Positions 43,328 to 52,655 are shown, counted from the first letter of the stretch. The stretch is DNA of 64,000 nucleotides from JAAFHB01 sp037133495 (GCA_037133495.1 JBAXOA010000004.1:21169-85168), one strand, 5' to 3'. A program made the numbers and translations. Notes: generated from the letters alone by a model not told the origin.

Positions 43328-45121
43328 ATGGAACATGAAAATCTTAACAACCAATTTGTTGAATTAGTAAGACAGCTCAAATCGGAGCTTAATGGCGCAG
43401 GTTTCTGGAGTGGAAAACTTTCATCGAGCGCTCTGGCCACTGCTGTGTCAATAGTGACATTCAAATTAAATAATGAAATACCGGATAAAAAATTAACTGA
43501 GCATGGGTTAGAATGGCTCTTTGCAAATACAAATTCCGATGGAGGTTTTGGAGACACACCCGAAAGTAAGAGCAATGTGAGTACTTCATTGCTTTGTTAT
43601 GCCGCGATAAGCTATTGCGGCGAGGGGAATGCCCGGCAGTCAGAAGCTCTGTCAGGAATCGACAATTACCTTTCCCAACAGAAAATTGATCTGAAAAAAG
43701 GAGATATTACCGCCTCCATCCTGGCATTTTATGGCAATGATTTTACTTTTTCAGTTCCAATCCTCTCAATGTTAATAATTTGTGGAGTTTTGGATGAGAA
43801 AGCCGCTAAGAAAATCCCACAACTTCCTTTCGAATTATCTTTATTGCCTGCTACATGGTACAGCCGTTTTAATTTACATGTTGTAAGCTATGCCATTCCA
43901 GCCTTGATAGCAGTTGGAATTTTTATCTTTAGGAAAAGAAAGTTTCACAATCCGGTAATGGCATGGATCAGAAATAAATCGATCCAGCCGGCATTGAAAA
44001 AACTTGAAAAAATTATTCCCCAAAGCGGTGGCTTTCTGGAGGCTATCCCACTAACTGCTTTTGTTGACATGTGCCTGTTGTCTTGCGGATTAAAGGAAAA
44101 TGAAACCATTAAAAAAGGCCTTGCCTTTTTACGTAATTTGCAACGGCCCGATGGAAGCTGGCCAATTGATACCGATCTGTCAACCTGGGTCACCACATTA
44201 AGCATTAAGGCTGTTGGAAATCAAATGACTAACCAATTTTCAAAATTTGAGACAGACAAGCTCTTAGCTCATTTAAAGGCAATTCAATACAAAGAAAAAC
44301 ATCCTTTCAATCAGGCACAACCCGGTGGCTGGGGTTGGACGAACTTTTCAGGATCGGTTCCTGATGTTGACGACACATCAGGGGCTATAATTGCGCTGTT
44401 AACAATTTATAAGTCAGATATTGAATTGGATGAAGCTATCATTAACGGCTGCAGATGGTTGATTTCTCTTCAGAACACAGATGGAGGATATCCCACATTT
44501 TGTAAAGGGTGGGGGAGACTTCCGTTCGACAGCAGCTGTGCCGATCTGACCGGGCATGCGCTCCTGGCATTGACTAAATCACTCGATACTTTAGGTGAAA
44601 AAATGCCTCCTGAACTAAAAAATCCGATCAGCGTGTGCATCTCCAGATCGTTTGGCTTTCTTTGGAAGGCTCAGCATGATGACGGCAGCTGGGTTCCGCT
44701 CTGGTTTGGCAATCAGTTTACCGCCAATAAGAGAAATCCGGTTTATGGAACCGCCAAAGTCACTATCTATCTGAATGACAGTTTAATGTGTAATATTTTA
44801 GATGATAACCTTAAAAATAATATCGGGAAAATGTTGTCAAATTCCCGGGAATACTTAAGGCTGCAGCAAAACGAAAACGGGAGTTGGGGTGGTGAAATAG
44901 ATATTCCTGGAACTATAGAGGAAAGTTCGCTGGCAGTTTCAGCACTCATTGGAGGAGATCAAGATGCAATTATGAAGGGATTTGCATGGCTCCAAAAAGA
45001 AGCAGATGACAATGGTTTGCGCTCGAACCCAATTGGCTTGTATTTTGCAATGCTGTGGTATGATGAACAGCTATATCCATTGATTTACTACGCCGAAGCA
45101 CTTAGAAGATACCTTCATTGA
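43328..45121 (+). CDS. Class II terpene cyclase, squalene-hopene cyclase family
   Basis: 597 residues, slightly shorter than typical squalene-hopene cyclases (630-720). The protonating motif DVDDT is intact at 346-350. QW-type repeats are abundant: QRPDGSWPIDTDLSTW, NTDGGYPTFCKGWG, AQHDDGSWVPLWFG and QNENGSWGGE. A hydrophobic VSYAIPALIAVGIFIF (about 188-203) fits the monotopic membrane-inserting region. It should cyclise a linear polyprene by protonation. No squalene synthase (HpnC/D/E or SQS) is in the window, so the substrate may be squalene made elsewhere or the product of the neighbouring polyprenyl synthase. It has no signal peptide. Confidence 0.85.
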   Translation: MEHENLNNQFVELVRQLKSELNGAGFWSGKLSSSALATAVSIVTFKLNNEIPDKKLTEHGLEWLFANTNSDGGFGDTPESKSNVSTSLLCYAAISYCGEGNARQSEALSGIDNYLSQQKIDLKKGDITASILAFYGNDFTFSVPILSMLIICGVLDEKAAKKIPQLPFELSLLPATWYSRFNLHVVSYAIPALIAVGIFIFRKRKFHNPVMAWIRNKSIQPALKKLEKIIPQSGGFLEAIPLTAFVDMCLLSCGLKENETIKKGLAFLRNLQRPDGSWPIDTDLSTWVTTLSIKAVGNQMTNQFSKFETDKLLAHLKAIQYKEKHPFNQAQPGGWGWTNFSGSVPDVDDTSGAIIALLTIYKSDIELDEAIINGCRWLISLQNTDGGYPTFCKGWGRLPFDSSCADLTGHALLALTKSLDTLGEKMPPELKNPISVCISRSFGFLWKAQHDDGSWVPLWFGNQFTANKRNPVYGTAKVTIYLNDSLMCNILDDNLKNNIGKMLSNSREYLRLQQNENGSWGGEIDIPGTIEESSLAVSALIGGDQDAIMKGFAWLQKEADDNGLRSNPIGLYFAMLWYDEQLYPLIYYAEALRRYLH

Positions 45122-46146
45122 TAATCGTGAGAAAGAAGCCGATCATATTAATACCTGTAATTATTGTTTGGATTTTCCTTTATCTGTACAAGGAAGCTTC
45201 AACTAATTTTCTGTTGTATAATTGGATAGGTATGCCTTATGAATCAAATCTTTCCAATACCATTTGGTTTTTTATCAGCACACTTCAGAAGATATTTCTG
45301 CTTCTCATCCTGGTAATTTTTATCTCCGGCATTATCCGTTCCTATTTTTCGCCCGAAAAAACCAGGAAAATGCTTGAAGGAAAATCGCTGTTTGCCGGGA
45401 ATATTTTGGCCTCGCTGCTCGGAATTGTAACACCTTTTTGCTCATGTTCGGCAATTCCTCTGTTCTTAGGTTTTGTTGAAACGGGTATTCCTTTAGGTAT
45501 CACTTTTTCATTCTTGATTGCGGCACCAATGATCAATGAAGTAGCTGTAATAATGCTATTTAGCCTTTTTGGATGGGAGGTTGGAATAATTTACATATTG
45601 ACAGGTTTAATGATAGCTGTTTTATCGGGATGGATAATCGGAAGGCTCAAACTGGAAAGATGGCTCGAAACCTGGGTTCTGAATTTAAAATCGGAACCGG
45701 TAATCTGTGAAGATCAGCTCCTTGCATTTAATAATCGATTGCTCAGCGGAACTGAAGCAGTCAAAGAAATTATCACAAAAATATGGCCATATGTGATCCT
45801 GGGTATTGGAGTGGGAGCAATAGTCCATGGTTATATTCCAAATGAATACCTCGCTTCATTGATGAATAAATCAACATGGTATTCGGTACCATTGGCTGTT
45901 CTGATCGGAGTTCCGCTCTATTCCTGTTCCCCGGGCGCTGTACCAATAGCTTATGCACTAATAGAAAAAGGGGTGCCATTGGGTACTGCTCTCGCCTTTA
46001 TGATGTCAGTCATTGGTATTTCGCTCCCCGAATTAATCATTTTAAAAAAGGTGCTAAAACTTCAGTTTATCCTGGTTTTTATGGGGATTATTTCAATTGG
46101 AATTATAATTGTCGGCTATATTCTGAATTTTTTATTTTTGGTTTAA
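45118..46146 (+). CDS. Membrane permease, DUF318/ArsP-like (CSCS motif)
   Basis: 342 residues with about eight to ten membrane spans in two related halves. Each half has the family signature: TPFCSCSAIPLFLGF in the first and PLYSCSPGAVPIAYAL in the second. The family (PF03773) includes ArsP organoarsenical exporters and SO_0444-type metal efflux pumps; the real substrate here is unknown. The start is a TTG overlapping the cyclase stop by three bases; a GTG three codons later is the alternative. Translational coupling to the cyclase suggests it belongs to the same pathway. A 95-base gap with a promoter follows. Confidence 0.8.
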   Translation: MIIVRKKPIILIPVIIVWIFLYLYKEASTNFLLYNWIGMPYESNLSNTIWFFISTLQKIFLLLILVIFISGIIRSYFSPEKTRKMLEGKSLFAGNILASLLGIVTPFCSCSAIPLFLGFVETGIPLGITFSFLIAAPMINEVAVIMLFSLFGWEVGIIYILTGLMIAVLSGWIIGRLKLERWLETWVLNLKSEPVICEDQLLAFNNRLLSGTEAVKEIITKIWPYVILGIGVGAIVHGYIPNEYLASLMNKSTWYSVPLAVLIGVPLYSCSPGAVPIAYALIEKGVPLGTALAFMMSVIGISLPELIILKKVLKLQFILVFMGIISIGIIIVGYILNFLFLV

Positions 46147-46185
46147 TTCTGATTATTTAGACCCAACCTAAATACCATTTAATTC

Positions 46186-46216
46186 TTGTAGTTTCAGCAG
46201 AATGATTCTATTTTTA
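46186..46216 (+). promoter_or_regulatory. Candidate promoter of the propeller array
   Basis: TTG (46186-46188), 20 bases, then TATTTTTA (46209-46216), one mismatch to TAnnTTTG. It lies 26 bases before the first propeller gene in the only sizeable gap after the permease. Confidence 0.5.
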
Positions 46217-46241
46217 TGCGAAAGTTTAATTCTTTTAAGGT

Positions 46242-47456
46242 ATGAGAAAATGTATTTTTACTCTGTTGATTATTGGGTTTCTGCCTTTTTTACAGGCAAC
46301 TGCACAAGAGCAGACAACATGGCGCGGCCAGGGTTCTGCGGGCATTTATCCTGAAAGCGGATTGCTGAAATCATGGCCGGCCGGAGGGCCCCAAATTATT
46401 TGGCATTTCGATGAATTGGGCGAAGGCTTCTCCTCCCCGGTTTTTGCGAATAGTAAAATTTATCTTTCGGCAGCTGTTGCCAATATTGGTTATATCTACG
46501 CATTAAGTCAAGACGGAAAACTGGAATGGAAATCAACTTATGGAGAAGAGTGGGTGGAGAATTACCCCGGAACCCGTGCAACTCCAACAGTTGCCGGCGA
46601 ACTGCTTTATATCTATTCCGGAAATGGCGTAATTACCTGTATGAATGCGACCGACGGTACAATAAAGTGGAAAAAAGACGTAATGAAGGATTTTAGCGGT
46701 CAGAATATTACATGGGGTGTGACCGAGACCTTAGTTGTTGACGGAGATAAAATATTTGTTACTGCAGGTGGTACAAAAAATAATATTATTGCCTTAAATC
46801 GTCTGAATGGACAGTTGATATGGACGAGTAAGGGAGTTGGAGAAAAACCCGCCTATTGCACTCCAATACTCATCAAATTATCAACCCGCAAACTTTTGGT
46901 TACCATGACAGAAAAGCACATTGTCGGCTTGGATGCTGAAAACGGCACTTTACTTTGGACATATGAACATACCAATGAATGGGCTGTTCATGCAAATACC
47001 CCTATTTTCTATAATAATAGTCTGTTTTGCTTTAGCGGTTATGGTCAGGGCGGCGTAAAGCTGGATTTAAACGCAGATGGAAGTCAGGTTATTAAAGGTT
47101 GGTTCAGCAAAAAACTGGACAGCCGTATTGGAGGAGCTGTAGTTGTAGATGGATATATCTATTGTTCAGGTGATAACACCCGGGATTGGCAATGTACAGA
47201 CTGGAAGACCGGTGAACAGAAATATGCTTCGCAAGCTATCGCAAAAGGAAATATTATCTCTTCCGATGGACTTTTATTTTGCTACAGTGAAAAGGGCGAA
47301 CTTGCACTCGTGCCAGCCACTCCGGCAGGATTCAACATTGCGGGTAAAACTAAAGTTGAATTAGGCAGCTCACAACATTGGGCGCACATGGTTATCAATA
47401 ATGGCCGCCTATTTGTAAGACATGGTAAATCATTAATTGCTTATAAAATTAAATAA
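46242..47456 (+). CDS. PQQ-like beta-propeller exported protein 1
   Basis: 404 residues with a cleavable signal peptide (MRKCIFTLLIIGFLPFLQAT ending AQ). A BamB-like propeller (COG1520 type) follows. The first strand motif TTWRGQGSAGIYPESGLLKS and the phrase WPAGGPQIIW are shared with the other propellers in the cluster. Blades carry the W-ending PQQ-repeat pattern (ATDGTIKWKK, RLNGQLIWTSKG, AENGTLLWTYEH). The vicinal Cys pair and other catalytic marks of true quinoprotein dehydrogenases are absent. It is probably a periplasmic binding or scaffold protein. A terminator-like hairpin follows. Confidence 0.85.
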   Translation: MRKCIFTLLIIGFLPFLQATAQEQTTWRGQGSAGIYPESGLLKSWPAGGPQIIWHFDELGEGFSSPVFANSKIYLSAAVANIGYIYALSQDGKLEWKSTYGEEWVENYPGTRATPTVAGELLYIYSGNGVITCMNATDGTIKWKKDVMKDFSGQNITWGVTETLVVDGDKIFVTAGGTKNNIIALNRLNGQLIWTSKGVGEKPAYCTPILIKLSTRKLLVTMTEKHIVGLDAENGTLLWTYEHTNEWAVHANTPIFYNNSLFCFSGYGQGGVKLDLNADGSQVIKGWFSKKLDSRIGGAVVVDGYIYCSGDNTRDWQCTDWKTGEQKYASQAIAKGNIISSDGLLFCYSEKGELALVPATPAGFNIAGKTKVELGSSQHWAHMVINNGRLFVRHGKSLIAYKIK

Positions 47457-47492
47457 TAAATTAAACGAAGTCTGAACTTAAAATTAGTCTTA

Positions 47493-47531
47493 ACGGGAGA
47501 AATGGTTATCATGCCATTTTCTCTCGTTTTT
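47493..47531 (+). terminator. Terminator-like hairpin after propeller 1
   Basis: The left arm ACGGGAGAAATGG (47493-47505) and the right arm CCATTTTCTCTCGT (47514-47527) pair with one G-T pair and one bulge, and TTTTT follows. It may give partial termination, making propeller 1 the most expressed gene. Confidence 0.7.
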
Positions 47532-47553
47532 AAATGTTAATAATGTACTATTT

Positions 47554-48798
47554 ATGAAAAAGATCGTTTTGTTATCATTGGTTTGTGTTTTTGGCTATTC
47601 AGCATTTAGTCAGATTGTTCAGTGGAGAGGACCGAAACGTGACGGCTATTTTAAGGAATCCGGCTTAATGAAATCATGGCCGGAGGAAGGTCCCAAGATG
47701 ATTCTGAAGGTTGAAAAACTTGGTAAAGGATACTCATCACCGGTAATTGCCAACCAAACAATTTATGTGACCGGAATGATCGATACACTTGATTATCTCT
47801 CTGCCATTGATTTTCAGGGAAAAATAAAATGGCAGGTTGCATATGGCCGTTCCTGGTCAAAATCTTTCCCCGATACCCGATCCACGCCAACTATTGAAGG
47901 TGATCGTGTCTACGTCGTAGGTGGTATGGGCAGACTGGTTTGTATTGATGCAAACAGCGGAAAAGAAAGATGGGCAGTCGATGTTGACAAGGATTATAAA
48001 GCCGAATGGCATAGATGGGGCGTTTCGGAATCGCCGTTAATTGTCGATGACAAAGTATTATGTACTCCTGGTGGTAACGAAACCTCAGTTGTGGCTTTCG
48101 ACAAAATGACCGGAAAACTAGTATGGAAAAGTGAAAGTGTTGGAGGTCAGCGAGCATATGCTTCCCCTACAATTTACGAATATAAGAATTTCAGATTTAT
48201 TCTCGCGGTTACTGCAACCACTTTGATTGCGCTTCATCCTGAAAACGGCAGTATTGCCTGGAAATACCAATACTATAAAAAGGAATTGGAAAAAGAGGAT
48301 CCTGGTCTCATCTGGACCAATACTCCGGTATTTAAAAATGATGAAATATTCCTCTCAATGGGGTACGATTATCCCGCTGTAATGCTGAAAATGGATCCTT
48401 CCGGAACATCTGTTTCTGAAAAATGGACGGATAAAACACTTGATAATCATCATCATGGAGTTATGGTGGCAGGAGATTACCTCTATGGATCAAACTGGAT
48501 CAACAACGGTAAAGGAAAATGGGTTTGTCTGAAGTGGGATACCGGCGAACTGCGTTACGAAACCGACTGGATCAACAAAGGTTCTCTCATCGGTGCTGAT
48601 GATCTTTTCTATGCTTACGAAGAGAAAACTGGTACTGTTGGCCTGATAAAGCCTAATCCGGAGAAATGGGACGTGATAAGCTCCTTTAAAGTGACCGAAG
48701 GTACTGGCCCTCACTGGGCTCACCCATATATCAATGACGGTAAACTCTACGTACGGCATGGTGAGGTTCTAATGGTATATAATATCAAAAACCAGTAA
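47554..48798 (+). CDS. PQQ-like beta-propeller exported protein 2
   Basis: 414 residues with signal peptide MKKIVLLSLVCVFGYSAFSQ. The shared entry motif is QWRGPKRDGYFKESGLMKSW, then PEEGPKMIL. Blades include CIDANSGKERWAVD, AFDKMTGKLVWKSES and ALHPENGSIAWKYQ, and the C-terminal GPHWAHPYINDGKLYVRHG closes the propeller. It is the closest relative of propeller 3, 10 bases downstream. No catalytic or metal motif of a known quinoprotein is seen. Confidence 0.85.
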   Translation: MKKIVLLSLVCVFGYSAFSQIVQWRGPKRDGYFKESGLMKSWPEEGPKMILKVEKLGKGYSSPVIANQTIYVTGMIDTLDYLSAIDFQGKIKWQVAYGRSWSKSFPDTRSTPTIEGDRVYVVGGMGRLVCIDANSGKERWAVDVDKDYKAEWHRWGVSESPLIVDDKVLCTPGGNETSVVAFDKMTGKLVWKSESVGGQRAYASPTIYEYKNFRFILAVTATTLIALHPENGSIAWKYQYYKKELEKEDPGLIWTNTPVFKNDEIFLSMGYDYPAVMLKMDPSGTSVSEKWTDKTLDNHHHGVMVAGDYLYGSNWINNGKGKWVCLKWDTGELRYETDWINKGSLIGADDLFYAYEEKTGTVGLIKPNPEKWDVISSFKVTEGTGPHWAHPYINDGKLYVRHGEVLMVYNIKNQ

Positions 48799-48808
48799 TA
48801 TATTGATA

Positions 48809-50050
48809 ATGAAGATATTGATTGGCTGCATTTTATTACTTTTGTTCTCTCCCGTATTTGGACAGGAAATCGCCCAGTTTCGCGGACCTTCACGCGATGG
48901 TATCTATCCGGAAACGGGGCTTCTAAAAAAATGGCCCGAGTCTGGACCAAAACTTGAACTTCAGATTACCGGGATAGGAAAGGGGTATTCGCAACCAGTT
49001 GTTTATAAAGGCATTATTTATATTACTGGCATTCAGCATGATACTTTAGATATAATTTCCGCATACGATCTGAAAGGGAATTTGCTCTGGAATAAAGTTT
49101 ATGGACGTGCATGGGCAAATTCATATCCCGGTAACCGATGTACTCCAACAATCTATAATGACAAGATATATTTGGTTGGAGGTATGGGCGTTGTTTGTTG
49201 TCTTGATGTTAATGATGGCAGGATGCTGTGGTCTCAGGATGCTCAAAATCAATTTGAAGGAAAATATCACGACTGGGGAATTGCCGAATCCGTTCTTCTG
49301 ACTGATCAGGCTGCTATTTATGTGACTGGAGGTGAATTGACTTCTGTTGTAGCTTTCGACAAGATAACAGGAAATCTTCTTTGGAAAACAAAAAGTCTGG
49401 GAGGATTGCGGGCATATGCCTCTTCTCTGCTTATTGAACGAAATGGATTAAAAATTATTGTTGCGCAAACAGGCAATGACCTGATCGGGATAAATTCTTT
49501 AGATGGCGAGATTCTCTGGAATTTCAATCTTTTACCCTATCAAACAACTAAAATGGGGAAAGGTGTTAATACAAATATGCCGATTTATCACGATGGCGAA
49601 ATTTTGTGGACAAGTGGGTATGATCATCCGGCAATCCTCTTTTCGTTATCAGAAGATGGCCGGTCAGTGAATCTCAAATGGAAAAATGATACATTAGATA
49701 CGCATCATGGAGGAGATGTTCTCATCGATGGGAATATCTATGGAACCAACTGGGAAGGTAATTCCAAAGGGCGCTGGGTTTCCCTGAATTGGAAGACTGG
49801 TAAAACAAATTGGGTAAAAGACTGGTTCACAAAAGGTTCTGTCATATCAGCTGATGGTTTACTCTATTGTTTCGAAGAAAAAGGGGGAAACATAGCTTTG
49901 GTCCAGCCCGATGTTTCTGATTTTAAATTAATAAGTACTTTTAGGATTGAGGGAGGAGAGGGGCCTTACTGGGCTCATCCTGCAATATATGACGGCAAGC
50001 TGTACCTTAGACATGGGAATATCTTGCTGATTTATTCTATTAAAGCTTAA
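48809..50050 (+). CDS. PQQ-like beta-propeller exported protein 3
   Basis: 413 residues from the ATG at 48809 (a TTG two codons upstream is less likely); signal peptide MKILIGCILLLLFSPVFGQ. The entry motif is QFRGPSRDGIYPETGLLKKW, then PESGPKLELQ. It has blades CLDVNDGRMLWSQD, AFDKITGNLLWKTKS and INSLDGEILWNF, and the terminal GPYWAHPAIYDGKLYLRHG nearly repeats that of propeller 2. Tandem duplication with propeller 2 is clear. The next gene starts one base after the stop. Confidence 0.85.
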   Translation: MKILIGCILLLLFSPVFGQEIAQFRGPSRDGIYPETGLLKKWPESGPKLELQITGIGKGYSQPVVYKGIIYITGIQHDTLDIISAYDLKGNLLWNKVYGRAWANSYPGNRCTPTIYNDKIYLVGGMGVVCCLDVNDGRMLWSQDAQNQFEGKYHDWGIAESVLLTDQAAIYVTGGELTSVVAFDKITGNLLWKTKSLGGLRAYASSLLIERNGLKIIVAQTGNDLIGINSLDGEILWNFNLLPYQTTKMGKGVNTNMPIYHDGEILWTSGYDHPAILFSLSEDGRSVNLKWKNDTLDTHHGGDVLIDGNIYGTNWEGNSKGRWVSLNWKTGKTNWVKDWFTKGSVISADGLLYCFEEKGGNIALVQPDVSDFKLISTFRIEGGEGPYWAHPAIYDGKLYLRHGNILLIYSIKA

Positions 50051-50051
50051 A

Positions 50052-51479
50052 ATGGTTCAAAAAAAAATTCTGGATTTTGGTCGTTATCTGCTTGTTGCTG
50101 TTGCCTTCTTCGTGCTGGTATGGTGGCTTGCTGTAGATCCTACTGCCAAATTTACAGAAAGTAAACCCGGGCTTGACAACAGAGGCGCTGCCGATACGCT
50201 ATCCGAAAAGGTAGAGATCGGTAAAATTTTCCAAACTTTTTCTTCCGAATATCAGGAAAAATCAGAAATCTGGTCCCGTTTCAGAGGAAATGATTTCGAT
50301 AATATTTCAAAATCGCCTGTCAAACTAAAGGAAAAATTTGGCCCTGAGGGACCCAATATTCTTTGGTCCCTAAAATTGGGAGAAGGCCACTCAGGCGCCG
50401 CAATATACAAAGGACTGGTTTATCTGCTCGACTACAACGAGAAGGAAAAAGCCGATATGGTTCGCTGCTTATCGCTGACTGCCGGAAAAGAATTATGGGA
50501 AAGAGGGTACCACGTCACCATCAAACGAAATCATGGAATGTCGCGGACTATTCCTGCTATTACTGAGAAATATATTCTGACCATGGGTCCCCGCTGTCAC
50601 CTGATGTGCCTCGATCGCACAACAGGAAATTTTAGATGGGGCCTCGATGTGGCCAAAGAGTACATGACCGAGATTCCTTTTTGGTACACTGGCCAATGTC
50701 CGATGATCGATAACGATGTTGCGGTAATTGCCACAGGCGGGAAAGCGCTGATGATTGGCATAAGCTGTGATACGGGAAAAAAATTATGGGAGACTCCCAA
50801 TCCAGATGGTTGGAAAATGTCGCATTCATCAATAATGCCATTTAATTATGGCGGTCGTAAGATGTACGTTTATAGCGCAATAGGTGGATTGGCCGGGATT
50901 GCGGCTGATGGACAGGATGTTGGAAAAGTACTTTGGAAAACGCCTGCCTGGAACCATTCAGTAGTGGCTCCATCACCGGTCTGTATGCCTGACGGGAAAA
51001 TTTTCATGACTGCCGGCTATGGTGCGGGAGCTATGATGCTTCAATTAAAGGAAAATGGTGGTAACTTTGCGATAGAAGTTTTGGAAACGTATCTTCCGCG
51101 CTTCGGACTTGCATGCGAACAGCAAACTGCTTTGTTTTGGCAAGGCCATCTTTTCGGAATTTTGCCTAAAGATGCAGGCTCGTTGCGAAATCAATTGGTG
51201 TGTGTCAATCCTTCAGATTGTAAGAAGATAGTATGGTCGAGCGGACAAACTGCACGATTCGGCTTAGGTCCTTATATGATTGCCGATAATAAATTATTCA
51301 TTCTCGATGACGAGGGAACATTAACCATTGTCAGACCAGGCACTTCAAAATATATCCAGCTTGATCAGGTAAAAGTGATCAAAGATGGTGCTGATGCATG
51401 GGCTCCTCTGGCAATTGCAAATGGATACTTGTTATTAAGAGACTCAAAAACAATGATTTGCATTAATATGAACCTTTAA
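50052..51479 (+). CDS. Membrane-anchored PQQ-like beta-propeller protein 4
   Basis: 475 residues. An N-terminal uncleaved-looking helix YLLVAVAFFVLVWWLAV (about residues 12-28) is followed by a propeller from about residue 75 (WSRFRGNDFDN, then GPEGPNILWSLKLGEGHSG). Blades include LTAGKELWERG, RTTGNFRWGLD and CDTGKKLWETP. More Cys and Met/His residues than in propellers 1-3 (CHLMCLDR, GQCPMIDND) might allow metal or thiol chemistry. It starts one base after propeller 3 and is probably anchored to the inner membrane facing the periplasm. Confidence 0.83.
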   Translation: MVQKKILDFGRYLLVAVAFFVLVWWLAVDPTAKFTESKPGLDNRGAADTLSEKVEIGKIFQTFSSEYQEKSEIWSRFRGNDFDNISKSPVKLKEKFGPEGPNILWSLKLGEGHSGAAIYKGLVYLLDYNEKEKADMVRCLSLTAGKELWERGYHVTIKRNHGMSRTIPAITEKYILTMGPRCHLMCLDRTTGNFRWGLDVAKEYMTEIPFWYTGQCPMIDNDVAVIATGGKALMIGISCDTGKKLWETPNPDGWKMSHSSIMPFNYGGRKMYVYSAIGGLAGIAADGQDVGKVLWKTPAWNHSVVAPSPVCMPDGKIFMTAGYGAGAMMLQLKENGGNFAIEVLETYLPRFGLACEQQTALFWQGHLFGILPKDAGSLRNQLVCVNPSDCKKIVWSSGQTARFGLGPYMIADNKLFILDDEGTLTIVRPGTSKYIQLDQVKVIKDGADAWAPLAIANGYLLLRDSKTMICINMNL

Positions 51480-51489
51480 ATTCTATTAA

Positions 51490-52449
51490 ATGAAGAACAG
51501 AGGTATCGTTATTTTTTTAATTGTTCTGGCAGTTATTATCGTTGCGGTAGTGGCTATGGATTTTAATTCCACCAAACCCGATCAGCAGCAGCCAAACCCT
51601 TATGCACTGAATATTGACCAGTTTTCAAAGGTTGACAGTGCCCTGATTCTATATAAAGAAAGCCGCGATTTTGCTATCAACTTTTCAGAGGCTGCAGGAG
51701 TCGCTTTTCGTGACAATCAGCTTTTTGTCGCAGGAGACCGGAAATTACAAATCATTGAACCTACCGGCAAACTACTGAAAGAGATAAATTTTAATCAAAA
51801 GCCAACCTGTATTTATGCATCATCGCAAAATATATTCGTAGGATTCAGGAAATCGCTGACGATCATGGATCACAACGGAATTACAATTGCGGAATGCAAC
51901 CCATTCTCCGACAGTACAGTGATCACATCCATTGCCGAAAAATCAGGTATTATATTTGTCGCCGACGCCGGAAAGCGGATCATACGAAAATTCTCCCTTG
52001 AAGGAAAAGCACTCGGGAGTATTGAAGGGAAAACCGGTAATGATCAGATCCACGGATTTATTATCCCAAGTCCTTATTTTGATCTTGCTTTTAACGCTGA
52101 TGGCGAATTATGGGTCGTTAATCCGGGAAAACATACACTTGAAAATTATACCACCGAAGGAGTTCTTAGAACTTGGTGGCAGGCTTCATCAATTAAAATC
52201 GAAGGATTCAGCGGATGCTGTAACCCGGCACATTTTGCCTTTTTACCTGACGGAAGTTTCGTAACAAGTGAGAAAGGGATGGTGAGGATTAAAACATATC
52301 AACCGTCGGGCGAATTTTCAGGGGTTGTAGCAGCACCTTCAAAATTCAATGAAAATAGTCATGCTCCAGACCTTGCAGTCGATCCTCAGGGTAATATTTA
52401 TGCCCTCGACGTTGATAAAAAAATGCTCCGCTTATTTGTAAAAAAATAG
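51490..52449 (+). CDS. NHL-like beta-propeller, membrane anchored
   Basis: 319 residues with an N-terminal membrane helix (GIVIFLIVLAVIIVAVVAM, about residues 4-22). A propeller of the NHL/SMP-30-like type follows: AAGVAFRDNQLFVAGDRKLQII, GIIFVADAGKRIIRKFSLEG, FDLAFNADGELWVVNPGKHTL, and PDLAVDPQGNIYALDVDKKML. A conserved-looking GFSGCCNPAHFAFLPDG carries an adjacent Cys pair. It lacks the PQQ-like entry motif. It lies 10 bases after propeller 4 and 2 bases before a small Cys protein. Function is unknown; a periplasmic interaction platform is plausible. Confidence 0.8.
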   Translation: MKNRGIVIFLIVLAVIIVAVVAMDFNSTKPDQQQPNPYALNIDQFSKVDSALILYKESRDFAINFSEAAGVAFRDNQLFVAGDRKLQIIEPTGKLLKEINFNQKPTCIYASSQNIFVGFRKSLTIMDHNGITIAECNPFSDSTVITSIAEKSGIIFVADAGKRIIRKFSLEGKALGSIEGKTGNDQIHGFIIPSPYFDLAFNADGELWVVNPGKHTLENYTTEGVLRTWWQASSIKIEGFSGCCNPAHFAFLPDGSFVTSEKGMVRIKTYQPSGEFSGVVAAPSKFNENSHAPDLAVDPQGNIYALDVDKKMLRLFVKK

Positions 52450-52451
52450 TA

Positions 52452-52655
52452 ATGATGGACAGAAAAGATTTTTTAAAAAATGGGGGTCGCTGGGCTATTT
52501 TGTCTTTAATTGCACTTTGCAGCTCATATCTGGCTTATCAGGAAAAAATTGTGTCTCCGGAGAATTGTTCAGTCACCCCACAATGTAAAAATTGCGGTCA
52601 GTTCGCTAAATGTGAACTTCCACGAGCTGGTAAGGAGAGAAAAAATGGAAAATAA
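52452..52655 (+). CDS. Small Tat-like (RK) exported Cys-cluster protein
   Basis: 67 residues. MMDRKDFLKNGGRW matches the twin-arginine consensus R-R-x-F-L-K with the second Arg as Lys, followed by a hydrophobic stretch AILSLIALCSSYLAY. A four-Cys set is spaced C-x5-C-x2-C-x5-C (CSVTPQCKNCGQFAKC, about residues 39-54). Four Cys in this spacing could bind an iron-sulfur cluster or zinc. The reading frame is tightly packed between the NHL-like gene (2-base gap) and the Tat ferredoxin (11-base overlap), which supports that it is real. I do not recognise a named family. Confidence 0.75.
   Translation: MMDRKDFLKNGGRWAILSLIALCSSYLAYQEKIVSPENCSVTPQCKNCGQFAKCELPRAGKERKNGK

Noticed and set aside
42419..45121. 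A standard hopanoid (hpn) operon
   Set aside because: HpnC, HpnD, HpnE, HpnG and a clear HpnH are not found, and the cyclase is short for the family.
46242..51479. PQQ-dependent alcohol or methanol dehydrogenases
   Set aside because: The propellers are only about 370-475 residues, lack the vicinal Cys pair and calcium/catalytic Asp context of quinoprotein dehydrogenases, and have no cytochrome c partner. BamB-like binding propellers fit better.
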